From assembly GCF_022790535.1 (NCBI RefSeq), contig NZ_LOHG01000008.1:1-64000 (forward strand): a DNA stretch of 64,000 nucleotides. Reading direction: 5' to 3'. This document shows, piece by piece, positions 45,209 to 54,219 of this stretch. The stretch's first letter is position 1. Every line of letters starts with the position of its first letter. A program made the position numbers and the translations under genes. Source of the stretch: Pseudomonas maioricensis (GTDB lineage Bacteria > Pseudomonadota > Gammaproteobacteria > Pseudomonadales > Pseudomonadaceae). Under the pieces are notes generated by a model. It worked only from the letters and a program-made list of their open reading frames with translations, did not search any database and was not told where the DNA came from.

Positions 45209-45242
45209 AAAAAGCCCCGCCGGTAAGGGCGGGGCTTTTTCA
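45209..45242. terminator. bidirectional terminator
   Basis: AAAAAAAAGCCCCGCC-GGTAA-GGGCGGGGCTTTTT, a strong GC stem with A and T tracts on either side, 5-10 bases beyond the stop of the gene at 45247. Confidence 0.9.
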
Positions 45243-45246
45243 ATGG

Positions 45247-45612
45247 TTACCAGCGACCACGATCATAATAGCCGCGCGGCGGTCCGTAATAACCCGGCGG
45301 AGGGCCGTAATAGCCAGGTGGTGGGCCATACACGCGCACGGGCGGCGGCGCTACAACCTGATAAGCCGGTTGGTAATAGACGGGTTGTGGCGGTGCCTGA
45401 ACGTAGACCGGCTGTTGGACATAGACCGGCTGTTGCTCAACATAGACCGTTCTGTCGCGGCCGGAAGAGACCGCCGAACCAATAACGCCACCCACAATTG
45501 CACCTACAACTGCAGGGCCCGCCCAGCCACCGCCGCCACCATGGGCGTTCGCCTGGCCGGCCATGGCCAGAGCAGCTAACAGCAAGGCAACCTTGGGGAT
45601 TTGACGAATCAT
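45247..45612 (-). CDS. secreted glycine-zipper / Pro-Tyr-repeat protein
   Basis: 121 aa from ATG 45612, with GAGGAA 6 bases upstream. Signal peptide MIRQIPKVALLLAALAMAGQANA. Then HGGGGGW and a glycine-zipper hydrophobic segment (AGPAVVGAIVGGVIGSAVSS), then Val-Tyr-Gln and Pro-Tyr repeats, with YYGPPPG-type units repeated three times at the C-terminus, ending DRGRW. Such proteins are usually envelope or surface proteins of unknown role; Pro/Tyr repeats may be stress-related. Upstream frame extension to 45672 is not preferred. Confidence 0.75.
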   Translation of the reverse strand: MIRQIPKVALLLAALAMAGQANAHGGGGGWAGPAVVGAIVGGVIGSAVSSGRDRTVYVEQQPVYVQQPVYVQAPPQPVYYQPAYQVVAPPPVRVYGPPPGYYGPPPGYYGPPRGYYDRGRW

Positions 45613-45824
45613 GACTATTCCTCGACTTTCAACCCGTTGTCGCGGGCCTGCATTACTCTCAAGCACTGCCACGGGATAACTCTTAAGACAGCGCTTTGCT
45701 AAAAAACTGCGAAGCCGTTAAGTAAATTTTGTGTAAGGTATCCGGCGAGTTGGATCAGGCCGTGTTGCGGTGCTGATATTACGCTTTTCAATGAAGCAAT
45801 GACTAATACCGTTCGGGAGAAAAA

Positions 45825-46640
45825 ATGCCCATTATCCCTGACAAGGAAACCGTACTGTGCATGTCGCTCGCTGCGCGACCAGGCAACTTCGGTGTTCGTT
45901 TCCATAACCATCTCTACCAGCAATTGGGTCTCAATTTTTATTACAAGGCTTTTTGCCCTTCGGACTTGCCCGCTGCTATCGCCGGGATGCGTTCACTGGG
46001 GATTCGCGGCTGTGCCGTTTCCATGCCCTTCAAGGAAGCAAGCATTTCGTTGGTTGATGAAATGGATGACTCCGCTGCGGCTATCACGTCGATCAACACC
46101 ATCGTCAATACTGCTGGCCATCTCAAGGCTTACAACACGGATTACATTGCTGTCGCACAGCTAATGGACAGCCATGCTGTGCCGCGTACCGAGTTCGCTC
46201 TGCGCGGCAGTGGCGGGATGGCCAAGGCGGTGGCTTTCGCTATGCGCGATGTTGGCTTCACAGACGGGGTAATCGTTGCCCGCAATGAGAAGGCGGGACG
46301 GGCGCTGGCTGAGTCCTGTGGACTGCGTTGGCAAGCGGAGCTGGGGGACTTTCGGCCATCTTTACTGGTCAATGTCACCCCGCTGGGGATGATCGGTGCT
46401 CAATCAGATGAACTGGCGTTCAGTCTCGACGCTATCGACGCGGCCGACACGGTCTTTGATGTCGTCGCCAACCCCGCCAATACGCCACTTATCGAGGCCG
46501 CACGCGCGCGAAGCAAGCACGTTATCAGCGGCGATGAAGTGGCAGCCATTCAGGCGCTGGAGCAGTTTGTGTTGTATACCGGCGTTCGTCCGAGCGATGA
46601 GCAGTTTCAGCAAGCTGCGGCATTCGCCCGGGCGGGATAA
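45825..46640 (+). CDS. shikimate 5-dehydrogenase family protein
   Basis: 271 aa, RBS GGGAGAAAAAATG. AroE-like: catalytic Lys in VSMPFKEAS, Asp in YNTDYIAVAQ, and a nucleotide-binding GSGGMAKAVAF. It converts shikimate and 3-dehydroshikimate or a quinate-like substrate in other members. A primary aroE usually has NTD with GAGGA at the cofactor site; this copy has GSGG, suggesting a paralogue with different substrate or cofactor use. It stands alone between unrelated genes. Confidence 0.85.
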   Translation: MPIIPDKETVLCMSLAARPGNFGVRFHNHLYQQLGLNFYYKAFCPSDLPAAIAGMRSLGIRGCAVSMPFKEASISLVDEMDDSAAAITSINTIVNTAGHLKAYNTDYIAVAQLMDSHAVPRTEFALRGSGGMAKAVAFAMRDVGFTDGVIVARNEKAGRALAESCGLRWQAELGDFRPSLLVNVTPLGMIGAQSDELAFSLDAIDAADTVFDVVANPANTPLIEAARARSKHVISGDEVAAIQALEQFVLYTGVRPSDEQFQQAAAFARAG

Positions 46641-46680
46641 AGGTTGAATCCTGCCCGGATTGAGCGCTTTGTCCACAGTA

Positions 46681-47346
46681 CTATTCGAGCTTGGCCAGAC
46701 GCTCTTCCAGTGCCGCAATGCGGGCTTCGAGTTCGTCCAGTCGTTCGGCGGAGCCAGTGTTCGCAGAGGATGATTGGTTAGGCTGGTTTTGCCGCGCCGT
46801 GAGGATTTCCTGCAGGTCATCCGCATTGCCCAGGGTGTGCATATAGCGGTCCTCCCGCTGGCCTGACTGGCGTGGCAGGAGTATCGCCAGATTTCTGGCG
46901 ATTAACCGCTCAAGTTGATGGATGACCTGCTCGGTATCTTCAAAGTCATGCATGCGGTTACTGCGGGTCAGCAGTTCATTGACCGTCTGCGGACCGCGCA
47001 GCAGCAAGAGGCCAGTCAGAATCACCTGAGCTGGCACCAGCTCCAGGGTTTTATCGACACGCTGCTCCCAGCGATCAGCGCGACTCCCCATCACTAGCCG
47101 AACCAGACCACGGCCCTCCAAGGCACGCAGGCTTTGACCAACGGGGCCGGGATTGAGGTTCATCACCGGATCACGACTGGTTTTTTGATTGCAGGCAGTG
47201 ACCAGCGCATTCAGCGTCAGTGGGTAGGTTTCCGGGCTGGTTGCCTGCTTTTCGATCAGACAGCCCAAAATACGCACCTCAGTGCTGCTCAGGTTCAGCG
47301 CATCCGGTTGCTCGGACGGATTGCTTGCGGACTGTTCTGTGGACAT
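46681..47346 (-). CDS. yceH: YceH family (DUF480) protein
   Basis: 221 aa from ATG 47346, with GGAAAGCGCC upstream. Two winged-helix domains ([39 protein letters not shown]), then [20 protein letters not shown] and a short C-terminal coiled coil ([20 protein letters not shown]). YceH is conserved in gamma-proteobacteria; its molecular role is unclear. Monocistronic. Confidence 0.92.
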   Translation of the reverse strand: MSTEQSASNPSEQPDALNLSSTEVRILGCLIEKQATSPETYPLTLNALVTACNQKTSRDPVMNLNPGPVGQSLRALEGRGLVRLVMGSRADRWEQRVDKTLELVPAQVILTGLLLLRGPQTVNELLTRSNRMHDFEDTEQVIHQLERLIARNLAILLPRQSGQREDRYMHTLGNADDLQEILTARQNQPNQSSSANTGSAERLDELEARIAALEERLAKLE

Positions 47347-47500
47347 GGCGCTTTCCATAGGCAATGACGGGCAGATAGCCTATGGGCTGCACGGGATTAT
47401 TTCCAGCAGCAACTTCGGGCTGCGCACGTTAGCCATAAACAGGCACAGCACGGTCGGGCTGACATGCCTATAATCAGCCACTTTCTTTAAAGGACTTGTC

Positions 47501-48010
47501 ATGACTATTTCCCTGTACGCTGCTTCCGTTCCGGTTTTCCAGCAAATGCTCACTGCCTTGAGCCAGATCCTGACCAAAGCTGAAGCCCACGCCGCACAGA
47601 AAAATATCCAGCCTGAAGCTTTGCTGCAGGCCCGTCTGTATCCGGACATGCTCAACTTCACACGTCAGGTTCAGATCGCTGTGGACTTCGCCAAAGGCGC
47701 ATCAGCGCGCTTGGCTCAGATTGAAATGCCCAAGTATGACGACACTGAAACCAGCTTTGCGGAGCTGCAGGAGTTGCTGGCGAAAACGCTGGCCTTCATC
47801 GGTAGCATCAAACCGGAACAGATCGACGGCAACGAAGGGATCGAAATCATCCTGCGTCCCGGTACCCCCAAGGAAAAGCGCTTCACTGGCCAGACTTACT
47901 TGCTCAGCTATAGCCTGCCGCAGTTTTTCTTCCACGTGACTACCGCCTACGACCTGTTGCGCCACAATGGCATCGAGATCGGCAAGCGCGACTTCATGGG
48001 TACTGTTTAA
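47501..48010 (+). CDS. DUF1993 family protein
   Basis: 169 aa. RBS AAAGGACTTGTC. The N-terminus ISLYAASVPVFQQMLTALSQIL is typical of the DUF1993 family (DinB-like four-helix fold), with PDMLNFTRQVQIAVDFAKG and a C-terminal HVTTAYDLLRHNGIEIGKRDF. Function not known. Convergent with nhaR. Confidence 0.9.
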   Translation: MTISLYAASVPVFQQMLTALSQILTKAEAHAAQKNIQPEALLQARLYPDMLNFTRQVQIAVDFAKGASARLAQIEMPKYDDTETSFAELQELLAKTLAFIGSIKPEQIDGNEGIEIILRPGTPKEKRFTGQTYLLSYSLPQFFFHVTTAYDLLRHNGIEIGKRDFMGTV

Positions 48011-48025
48011 GTCTTTTATGCGCGT

Positions 48026-48928
48026 TTAAGTCGCATCGGTGAATAGCTTCTGTCTGGCACCTTCGGTAATCGCAACGATGCCCGGGTGCTTGACCTTGCG
48101 CTCTACTGAAATGGCGTAAAAAGACTCGGTCACGGCATCTGTCTGGCCGAGTAGCTGCACGCCATATTGCGCCTGGACTTCATCGGCGATCACGCTGGGG
48201 GCAACGAATATGCCGCTGCCTGACTTGCCGAATGCCTTCATCAGCGCGCTGTCATCGAATTCCCCGACAATCCTTGGCTGGACTTTAAGCTCCGCGAACC
48301 AGCGCATCAGCCGACTGCGCACCACAGTTTCCTGGCCGGGAATCAACAAGGGGGCACCTTGCATACCGAACGGAAAATTCTGCCCGTAACGCTCTGAAAG
48401 CTCCGTGGTGGCGAAAAAGCTGATTCCGCATTCGCCCAGCTTCTGGCTGTAGCCTTTGATATCCAGATGCGAGGGCATAGGGCTGTCGGATATCACCAGA
48501 TCAAGGCGCTGAATAGCCAGATCTGCAAGCAGTCGCTCGAGTTTATCTTCGCGGCAGGTAATGCGAATTGGCTCACTCAATTCCATTGTTGGCGCAATAA
48601 GTCTGTACACAATCGACTTGGGCACCACGTCAGCGACCCCGACGCGGAACAGTATTTGCTGTTCATCCGGCTGGGCCCGTAACACCGACTCCAATTCGTT
48701 GCCAAGCTGGAACATCTGTTCGGCGTAGGGCAGGGTGAGGCGCCCGGCTTCGGTAAGCTCAAGTTGCCGGCCGACCCTCTGAAACAGATCGACGCCCAGC
48801 GATTGCTCAAGCAGGCTGATCTGGCCGCTGATGGTCTGTGCGGTGAGGTTCAACTGATCGCAAGCCCGCACAATGCTGCCGGTTTTAGCTACCACCCAAA
48901 AGTAATGCAGTTGACGATAGTTAAGCAT
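48026..48928 (-). CDS. nhaR: LysR-family activator NhaR
   Basis: 300 aa. N-terminal HTH with LHYFWVVAKTGSIVRACDQL and LTAQTISGQISLLEQSLG, the NhaR hallmark; this is followed by a LysR effector-binding domain. NhaR activates Na+/H+ antiporter genes in response to sodium; in Pseudomonas it may control other targets. No antiporter gene is adjacent; its neighbour is a DUF1993 gene and, on the other side, a small lipoprotein. Confidence 0.88.
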   Translation of the reverse strand: MLNYRQLHYFWVVAKTGSIVRACDQLNLTAQTISGQISLLEQSLGVDLFQRVGRQLELTEAGRLTLPYAEQMFQLGNELESVLRAQPDEQQILFRVGVADVVPKSIVYRLIAPTMELSEPIRITCREDKLERLLADLAIQRLDLVISDSPMPSHLDIKGYSQKLGECGISFFATTELSERYGQNFPFGMQGAPLLIPGQETVVRSRLMRWFAELKVQPRIVGEFDDSALMKAFGKSGSGIFVAPSVIADEVQAQYGVQLLGQTDAVTESFYAISVERKVKHPGIVAITEGARQKLFTDAT

Positions 48929-49056
48929 GGGCGTTCTCGATTCGGTTTCGCCGAAGTATACAGCTTAAAAATACGAATTTTACTGATGATCTGATCTCTC
49001 TAGAATGCTGGCCTATCGCCGGAGCAGTATCGACCGGTTCATTTTCGAGGCTTCAG

Positions 49057-49293
49057 ATGATCAAACCTCTTTACGCAGTGTTGCTAGCTGTACCCCTCAT
49101 GGTTATGGCAGGCTGTGACCAAATCGAAACATCCAGTAAACAACTGTTGAGCACCGCGGCTGATTCAGCCAAGCAAGCAATCGACGATACTCACAAGGCC
49201 GCAACACAAGCCTTGGATGATGCCAAACAGGATCTGTCCATGGCGCAGCCCAAAGCTGAGCAGAAAGACGACGAAAGCAAGCAAGAAATCTGA
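49057..49293 (+). CDS. small lipoprotein
   Basis: 78 aa. Signal peptide with lipobox VMAGC; the mature protein begins with Cys19 and is helical, Ala/Lys/Gln-rich (LSTAADSAKQAIDDTHKAATQAL). It is probably anchored in the envelope; the helical repeat resembles a small coiled-coil lipoprotein. It lies 32 bases before the TerC gene. Confidence 0.8.
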   Translation: MIKPLYAVLLAVPLMVMAGCDQIETSSKQLLSTAADSAKQAIDDTHKAATQALDDAKQDLSMAQPKAEQKDDESKQEI

Positions 49294-49325
49294 CCTTATC
49301 TACTGACTGAATCAGGGCAATACAC

Positions 49326-50087
49326 ATGGAATACCTGTTAGAACTCGCTTCAAGTCCAGCTGCCTGGATTGCCTTGGCTACCCTTGTGGTCATGGAAGTC
49401 GTGCTGGGCATCGATAACCTGATTTTCATCTCCATCTTGACCAACAAGCTGCCGGCTCATCAGCAGCAAAAGGCACGTCGCCTGGGTATTGGTATGGCGT
49501 TGTTCCTGCGTCTGGGCTTACTCAGCACCGTTGCCTGGATCGTGCAGCTTACTGAACCTGTCATCGAGATCCTGGGGCAGGTGTTCTCATGGAAGGACAT
49601 GATCCTGATTGCAGGTGGTCTGTTCCTGGTCTGGAAGGCTACGACCGAGATTCACCACAGCGTTGATGTAAAGACCGAGGAAGAGCAGAAGCTGGATACA
49701 ACCATCACCCTGAGCATGGGTGCGGCGATTAGTCAGATTCTGGTACTGGACCTAGTGTTCTCGATCGACAGCATTATTACGGCTGTCGGCATGACCGAAC
49801 ACTTGCCAATCATGATTATCGCGGTGGTGTCTGCTGTGATCGTAATGCTGGTGGCAGCTGAGCCGTTGGCCAAGTTCATCAATGACAACCCGAGTGTTGT
49901 GATGTTGGCGCTGGGCTTCCTGATCATGATCGGCATGACGCTGATCGCAGAAGGTTTCGGTGCTCACGTACCAAAAGGCTACATCTATGCGGCGATGGCT
50001 TTCTCGGCCTTGATCGAGGTCCTGAATCTGTGGGCGCGTAAGGCCAAGATGAAAAAAGAAGCAGCAGCTCAAGCGTCCAAGGCGTAA
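49326..50087 (+). CDS. TerC family membrane protein
   Basis: 253 aa. Seven to eight hydrophobic helices, with the family motifs [13 protein letters not shown] (near residue 22) and [14 protein letters not shown] (near 142), which carry metal-binding acidic residues. TerC-like proteins are implicated in manganese efflux or tellurite resistance. Followed by a strong terminator. Confidence 0.92.
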   Translation: MEYLLELASSPAAWIALATLVVMEVVLGIDNLIFISILTNKLPAHQQQKARRLGIGMALFLRLGLLSTVAWIVQLTEPVIEILGQVFSWKDMILIAGGLFLVWKATTEIHHSVDVKTEEEQKLDTTITLSMGAAISQILVLDLVFSIDSIITAVGMTEHLPIMIIAVVSAVIVMLVAAEPLAKFINDNPSVVMLALGFLIMIGMTLIAEGFGAHVPKGYIYAAMAFSALIEVLNLWARKAKMKKEAAAQASKA

Positions 50088-50116
50088 TAGCCAGGTTCGA
50101 TTGCCAGCCTGAAAAA

Positions 50117-50160
50117 CAAGCGGCCGGTATGGGCAATGTCCATACCGGCCGCTTTATTTG
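50117..50160 (+). terminator. rho-independent terminator
   Basis: AGCGGCCGGTATGG-GCAATGT-CCATACCGGCCGCT followed by TTATTTG, just after the TerC gene. Confidence 0.85.
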
Positions 50161-50181
50161 AGATAACTCAATCAGGCTCGC

Positions 50182-50358
50182 TCAATGGGCCGGAACGTGC
50201 CGTCGGCCCTTGATTGGCTTCATGGGTTTAGCTGCTGCGGGTTCAACACTGCGATGGTGATGATGACGACGGGAAATACGCATCACACCCCAGAGCATGG
50301 CGGTGGCAACAGCCAGCCATGCGGCGATCAGCATCACGATTGTCATTTCCAGGCTCAT
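50182..50358 (-). CDS. small single-helix membrane protein
   Basis: 58 aa from ATG 50358, with TGGAGGACG upstream; a start at 50385 lacks a site. One membrane helix (MTIVMLIAAWLAVATAMLWGVM) followed by a His-rich stretch (RRHHHHRS) and a basic tail. The His cluster might bind metal, but this is only a suggestion. Family unknown. Confidence 0.65.
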   Translation of the reverse strand: MSLEMTIVMLIAAWLAVATAMLWGVMRISRRHHHHRSVEPAAAKPMKPIKGRRHVPAH

Positions 50359-50579
50359 ACGTCCTCCACGGACCCTGCTTTTCATTTGCGGTCCTTATAA
50401 TCGACAGTCTAGTACGTGGCATGTTTCCGTTAGTTGACCAATGGTCGAAGCTTCATGATTGATTTGATCTATGTGCGGCTGAAGACTGCACATTGAGGTA
50501 TACCCCGCACCTGACGCGTCCTATTATCGTCGTCCGAGCCGGGCCGTGGGTTGTCCGGCGCTTGTTGAAGTGAGTAAAA

Positions 50580-51266
50580 ATGTCGCCGGTATTTCCTCTG
50601 TCTCGTGTCGCTGGCCTCAAGCGTTTAGGCGCGGTCATTGCGGTTGTCCTTACCCTTGGCGGTTGTGCCTCGGCCTTGAGCCCTGAAATTAAACGCCTCC
50701 CGGACCGCGTCGAGCTCAACAACGTCCCATTCTTCCGTGGTAACGCCTACCAGAGTGGTCCCGGCGCACTGGCCAGCATGCTGTCTTATCAGCGGGTGCA
50801 GATAACCCCCGGGCTATTGGACAAATCCCTGCAATTGCCAGGCGGCGAGAGCAAGCTAGAACAAAATATGCAGCAAGTGGCGCGGCAGTACGGGTTTCTG
50901 GTGTACCCGCTAGACAGTGGGCTGCAGTCGTTGCTGACGCAGGTATCGGCAGGTTATCCGGTGATGGTGCGTTTCGCTGAGGGGGCGATCTTCACCGAAC
51001 CGCGTTACGGCGTGCTTGTCGGTTACAACCGCAACAAGCAGACCGTGTTGCTCCACGCTGGCATGAATCGACATTTGCTGATGAGTTTCAGCAGCTTTGC
51101 CTCGGCTTGGGAAAAGACCGGCAGTTGGGCTGTACTGATTCAGAACCCGCGTCAGCTGCCTGCCAATCTCGATGAGCAGCGCTGGTCGAAGGCAGCCAAC
51201 GACCTGGCTCAGGCAGGGCAAGAGCAGGCCGCTGGCGAAGCTATCAAGACACTTAAAAGCCGCTGA
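50580..51266 (+). CDS. C39-like lipoprotein lacking peptidase catalytic residues
   Basis: 228 aa. Signal peptide with lipobox LTLGGCAS. The first domain looks like a peptidase C39-type fold (VPFFRGNAYQSGPGALASML; VMVRFAEGA; RYGVLVGYNRN), but the position where C39 proteases have Cys (YQCGP) is Ser here, and the usual His before the VVGY strand appears as Arg. So it is probably a non-catalytic peptide-binding or sorting lipoprotein. C-terminal helical segment with EQRWSKAANDLAQAG. No family name is known to me with certainty. Confidence 0.78.
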   Translation: MSPVFPLSRVAGLKRLGAVIAVVLTLGGCASALSPEIKRLPDRVELNNVPFFRGNAYQSGPGALASMLSYQRVQITPGLLDKSLQLPGGESKLEQNMQQVARQYGFLVYPLDSGLQSLLTQVSAGYPVMVRFAEGAIFTEPRYGVLVGYNRNKQTVLLHAGMNRHLLMSFSSFASAWEKTGSWAVLIQNPRQLPANLDEQRWSKAANDLAQAGQEQAAGEAIKTLKSR

Positions 51267-51283
51267 TCAGCTGTCGCGTCTGG

Positions 51284-52567
51284 TTAGAAGCCAAGCTTGT
51301 CTCGAAGGCTGTAATACCAGGCGCCCAGTGCTGTAAGGGGCGTGCGCAGCAACTGTCCGCCGGGGAAAGGGTAATGTGGCAAACCGGCGAACGCGTCAAA
51401 GCGTTCGGCCTGCCCACGTAAAGCCTCGGCCAGTACCTTGCCAGCCAGGTGGGTGTACGTCACTCCGTGGCCACTACAGCCCTGAGAGTAGTAAATGTTG
51501 TCACCCAGTCGGCCCACTTGCGGCAGTCGCGACAGAGTCAGCAGGAAGTTGCCCGTCCAGGCGTAGTCAATTTTCACATCCTTGAGCTGCGGAAATGCCT
51601 TGAGCATTTTCGGGCGGATGATCGCCTCAATGTTCGCCGGATCGCGTGCGCCGTAAACTACACCACCCCCGAAAATCAGGCGCTTGTCTGCGGACAGTCG
51701 ATAATAATCCAGAAGGTAGTTGCAATCCTCGACGCAGTAATCCTGAGGCAGCAGCGTTCTCGCCAACTCGTCACTCAGGGGTTCAGTTGTAATGACCTGA
51801 GTACCGCAGGGCATGGACTTGGCTGCCAGTTCTGGCACCAGATTACCCAGATAGGCGTTCCCGGCGACAATCACAAAGCGCGCTTTGACTCTGCCTGATT
51901 GCGTATGAACAACCGGGGCAGCGCCGCGTTCTATTCGTACGGCTGCAGATTGTTCATGGATGACGCCACCCAGCGACTCCACTGCGGCGGCTTCACCGAG
52001 CGCGAGATTGAGCGGGTGAATATGGCCACCGCTCATATCGAGCATGCCGCCTATGTATTGATCCGAGGCGACTACTTCGCGCATGCGACGCTTGTCCAGC
52101 AGTTCCAACTGAGTGTGGCCGTAGCGTTCCCACAAGCGCTTCTGCGCTTCCAGGTGCCCCATCTGCTTGTCAGTGATGGCGGCGAATACTCCGCCGTCTT
52201 TCAAGTCGCACTGAATCTGATACTTCGCAACACGCTCGCGGATGATTGCGCCGCCTTCGAACGCCATTTGACCAAGCAGTTGCGCCTCCCGGGGGGCGAC
52301 AGAGCGCTCAATCACGTCAATATCTCGGCTGTAACTGTTAACGATCTGCCCGCCATTGCGGCCAGAAGCGCCAAAGCCGACCTTGGCAGCTTCCAGAACA
52401 GTAACCTTGAATCCATGCTCCAGCAGGAACAGGGCGCTGGACAAACCGGTATAGCCAGCACCAATGATACAAACGTCAGTTTCCACATCACCCTGCAACT
52501 GCGGGCGGTCCGGTACCGGATTGGCCGAAGCGGCGTAATAGGAATGCGGATAAGGAGTGTTCGCCAT
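51284..52567 (-). CDS. FAD-dependent oxidoreductase (PuuB-like)
   Basis: 427 aa. N-terminal dinucleotide-binding motif CIIGAGYTGLSSALFL after a short head (MANTPYPHSYYAASA), DAO fold with ASGRNGGQIVNSYSRD and C-terminal YSQGCSGHGVTYTHLAGKVLAEAL, typical of gamma-glutamylputrescine oxidoreductases. It oxidises an amine or gamma-glutamylated polyamine using FAD. RBS GGAGG. Convergent with the C39-like lipoprotein; no puu genes are adjacent. Confidence 0.9.
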   Translation of the reverse strand: MANTPYPHSYYAASANPVPDRPQLQGDVETDVCIIGAGYTGLSSALFLLEHGFKVTVLEAAKVGFGASGRNGGQIVNSYSRDIDVIERSVAPREAQLLGQMAFEGGAIIRERVAKYQIQCDLKDGGVFAAITDKQMGHLEAQKRLWERYGHTQLELLDKRRMREVVASDQYIGGMLDMSGGHIHPLNLALGEAAAVESLGGVIHEQSAAVRIERGAAPVVHTQSGRVKARFVIVAGNAYLGNLVPELAAKSMPCGTQVITTEPLSDELARTLLPQDYCVEDCNYLLDYYRLSADKRLIFGGGVVYGARDPANIEAIIRPKMLKAFPQLKDVKIDYAWTGNFLLTLSRLPQVGRLGDNIYYSQGCSGHGVTYTHLAGKVLAEALRGQAERFDAFAGLPHYPFPGGQLLRTPLTALGAWYYSLRDKLGF

Positions 52568-52712
52568 CCTTCAACCTCCGTTTAATATTTTTTACGAAGG
52601 TTCAGATCCTACCCGAGATAAAAAATCTCCACCAGCCAGTGATCAAACAAAGAGACAAATCGCCGATAGCGAAAAAATTCGCATATTCATGGAGTTAGCG
52701 CGAAAAAAGGTG

Positions 52713-52740
52713 TTGACACACATTCCAATATCCGTAGAAT
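52713..52740 (+). promoter_or_regulatory. sigma-70 promoter of tRNA-Val
   Basis: TTGACA (52713-52718), a 16-base spacer and TAGAAT (52735-52740), 14 bases before the tRNA start. Confidence 0.85.
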
Positions 52741-52754
52741 GCCGACCCACAGCA

Positions 52755-52830
52755 GGCGCGTAGCTCAGTTGGTTAGAGCACCACCTTGACATGGTGGGGG
52801 TCGCTGGTTCGAGTCCAGTCGCGCCTACCA
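52755..52830 (+). tRNA. tRNA-Val (anticodon GAC)
   Basis: 76 nt with encoded CCA. Acceptor GGCGCGT pairing with the CGCGCC 3' arm, D-arm GCTCAGTTGGTTAGAGC, anticodon loop CTTGACATG with GAC, T-arm GCTGGTTCGAGTCCAGT. Its last 49 bases are duplicated at 57012, so it serves as an integration site. Confidence 0.97.
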
Positions 52831-53089
52831 AACAAAATCCGGTCCTGCTGCCGGTCTAGAAGGGTCTACAGAGATGTAGACCCTTTTTTGTTGCCCGTTT
52901 CAAAAATCGATTTGCAAAACTTTTGCAAAACCCCCACTCAGAATGCCAATTTGGCACCCACCTCGACGTACTCGATTTTCTTCTCGTCATGCCCCTCCTG
53001 ATAATGCCGCGTCATCTTCTCGTCCGCATGGCCCAGCAGTGCCTGGATGTACTCCTGTGGGAATTTCTGCTGCTCATAAAGCCAGGCAC
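52782..53089. repeat. direct repeat, left copy: tRNA 3' end (att) + terminator + integrase end
   Basis: The 49-bp tRNA-Val 3' part (52782-52830), AACAAAATCCGGTCCTGCTG and a terminator, followed by the 3' end of an integrase, all recur at 57012-57318 with few differences. This is the expected structure of attL/attR of an integrated element. The exact crossover lies in the tRNA part. Confidence 0.85.
52859..52890 (+). terminator. terminator after tRNA-Val
   Basis: AAGGGTCTACA-GAGA-TGTAGACCCTTTTTT, strong stem with T-run. Confidence 0.85.
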
Positions 53090-53160
53090 CTAAAGCGCGG
53101 ATCTCGTGAAAAGTGGGGCGCTCACCTGTTCGTTTCGCTGAACCCCACTCAGCTCCATGC
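52938..53160 (-). pseudogene. tyrosine-type phage integrase, 3' fragment
   Basis: The C-terminal ~70 residues of a tyrosine recombinase: FHEIRALG (HxxR box), LLGHADEKMTRHYQ with the His and nucleophile Tyr, then HDEKKIEYVEVGA to the stop. Everything upstream, including the first catalytic Arg, is missing; the frame becomes unrelated before about 53120. It lies next to tRNA-Val, pointing towards it, the usual arrangement for an integrase whose att site is the tRNA. Not functional. Confidence 0.85.
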
Positions 53161-53360
53161 TGATCATGGGTGCGCACCGAAGAAAGCAAACATGCCGAGG
53201 ATGAAGGAAAGGATGCAGGTCCAGCGCAGCATAAAGGTGGCGAAACCGTCAGGCTTCTTGGGTTGCTGCATCTGCACTGCAACCGGCGCTTCGTCGATGC
53301 GCTTGGTGGCGGATGGATGGGATGGGGATTCCGAGCTACGCCTCGCCGACTTTGGCTTTG

Positions 53361-53621
53361 ATGCGTGACGTGATGCCGTGCTCTACCAAGTCATATGTGA
53401 TCACCGATGACTTGGCCTGCGCCGTCGATTCGGCTCTCGCGCGGCTTTGTAAGCGGGAGCAGCAAATGGGCGACATGATCTGGCTCTACTATGGCGCCAA
53501 GTGGCCTGCTGTTCGCGTTGGTCGTCATTACCAGTGCAGCGAGATGAAAGCGCGTGAGCTAATCAAGGCTGGTGTTGCTTGGATTGATTGCGTGTTGGAG
53601 AACCTAAAAGAGGCGGCATGA
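53361..53621 (+). CDS. phage antitermination protein Q-like, probably 5'-truncated
   Basis: About 86 aa from ATG 53361 (MRDVMPCSTKSYVITDD). The part DSALARLCKREQQMGDMIWLYYG, ARELIKAGVAWIDCVLENL resembles the C-terminal HTH region of lambdoid Q-type antiterminators. The 5' region overlaps minus-strand decayed sequence, so the true start may be lost. It is followed 80 bases later by a terminator, a Q-type arrangement. Confidence 0.6.
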   Translation: MRDVMPCSTKSYVITDDLACAVDSALARLCKREQQMGDMIWLYYGAKWPAVRVGRHYQCSEMKARELIKAGVAWIDCVLENLKEAA

Positions 53622-53698
53622 AAAAAGAGTTGTCCATATGGAATGGCTCTGTTTTCATGGCACGGTGTTCAGCTGTTCCAGCGCGGCACCAATCCCCA

Positions 53699-53729
53699 AG
53701 CCTCGTTTGCTGCGAGGCTTTTCTTTTTG
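53699..53729 (+). terminator. rho-independent terminator
   Basis: AAGCCTCG-TTTGC-TGCGAGGCTTTTCTTTTT. Confidence 0.85.
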
Positions 53730-53782
53730 TTGTGGCAATGTGGTATTACCTAGCTCTCTATCCAAGGAAGTTAGGAGACTCC

Positions 53783-53986
53783 ATGAAACGCGATCTTCAG
53801 CACGTTAAGCATTTGCTAGAACTGATACAGGCGCACGCCGATGTAGACGGAGTCTACTATGACGAATTGGAGGTTAAGTGGCAGCAGTCAGGCGGAAACG
53901 CTGCTGTTCCGCTTAGGCCCAGCGAGTGCAATTACCTCCTCAACCGATGTGCTGATGCTGGGTTCATTACCATCCGGGCGGCATGA
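53783..53986 (+). CDS. DUF2513-like phage protein
   Basis: 67 aa from ATG 53783, with TTAGGAG 7 bases upstream; a longer frame to 53588 runs through a terminator and is not used. MKRDLQHVKHLLELIQAHADV and ECNYLLNRCADAGFI match the DUF2513 pattern (MKRD...LL...E; Y-x2-L...AG-I). Short compared with typical DUF2513 proteins, so possibly truncated. Function unknown. Confidence 0.6.
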   Translation: MKRDLQHVKHLLELIQAHADVDGVYYDELEVKWQQSGGNAAVPLRPSECNYLLNRCADAGFITIRAA

Positions 53987-54013
53987 ACCAAGTCCAGTTA
54001 ACTTGGAGTGGGC

Positions 54014-54088
54014 ATGACTACCTTGACTCTGTCTCGGCGCCTTCGCACTGATTTACAGGTACGCAAACTACCGCGTTTGTATGCGTAA
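54014..54088 (+). CDS. candidate 24-aa peptide
   Basis: ATG with GGAG 8 bases upstream; MTTLTLSRRLRTDLQVRK... ending LPRLYA before TAA, then a terminator at 54105. Basic, amphipathic. No family known; speculative. Confidence 0.3.
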   Translation: MTTLTLSRRLRTDLQVRKLPRLYA

Positions 54089-54104
54089 CTGAGCAAATTA
54101 TCCT

Positions 54105-54134
54105 AAGCCCCGGCATTTGCCGGGGCTTTTTCGT
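54105..54134 (+). terminator. rho-independent terminator
   Basis: AAGCCCCGGCATTTGCCGGGGCTTTTTCG hairpin. Confidence 0.85.
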
Positions 54135-54219
54135 TTTCGGCTCCACCACACCCATTGCTCTGAGCTGGGAGTGCTGTTGGAGCCGGATTTATTCATCTCC
54201 CCGAGAGGGAGGACACCGG

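Noticed and set aside
52943..53368. 141-aa plus-strand frame over the integrase fragment
   Set aside because: Antisense of integrase sequence that is itself recognisable by its HxxR and Tyr motifs.
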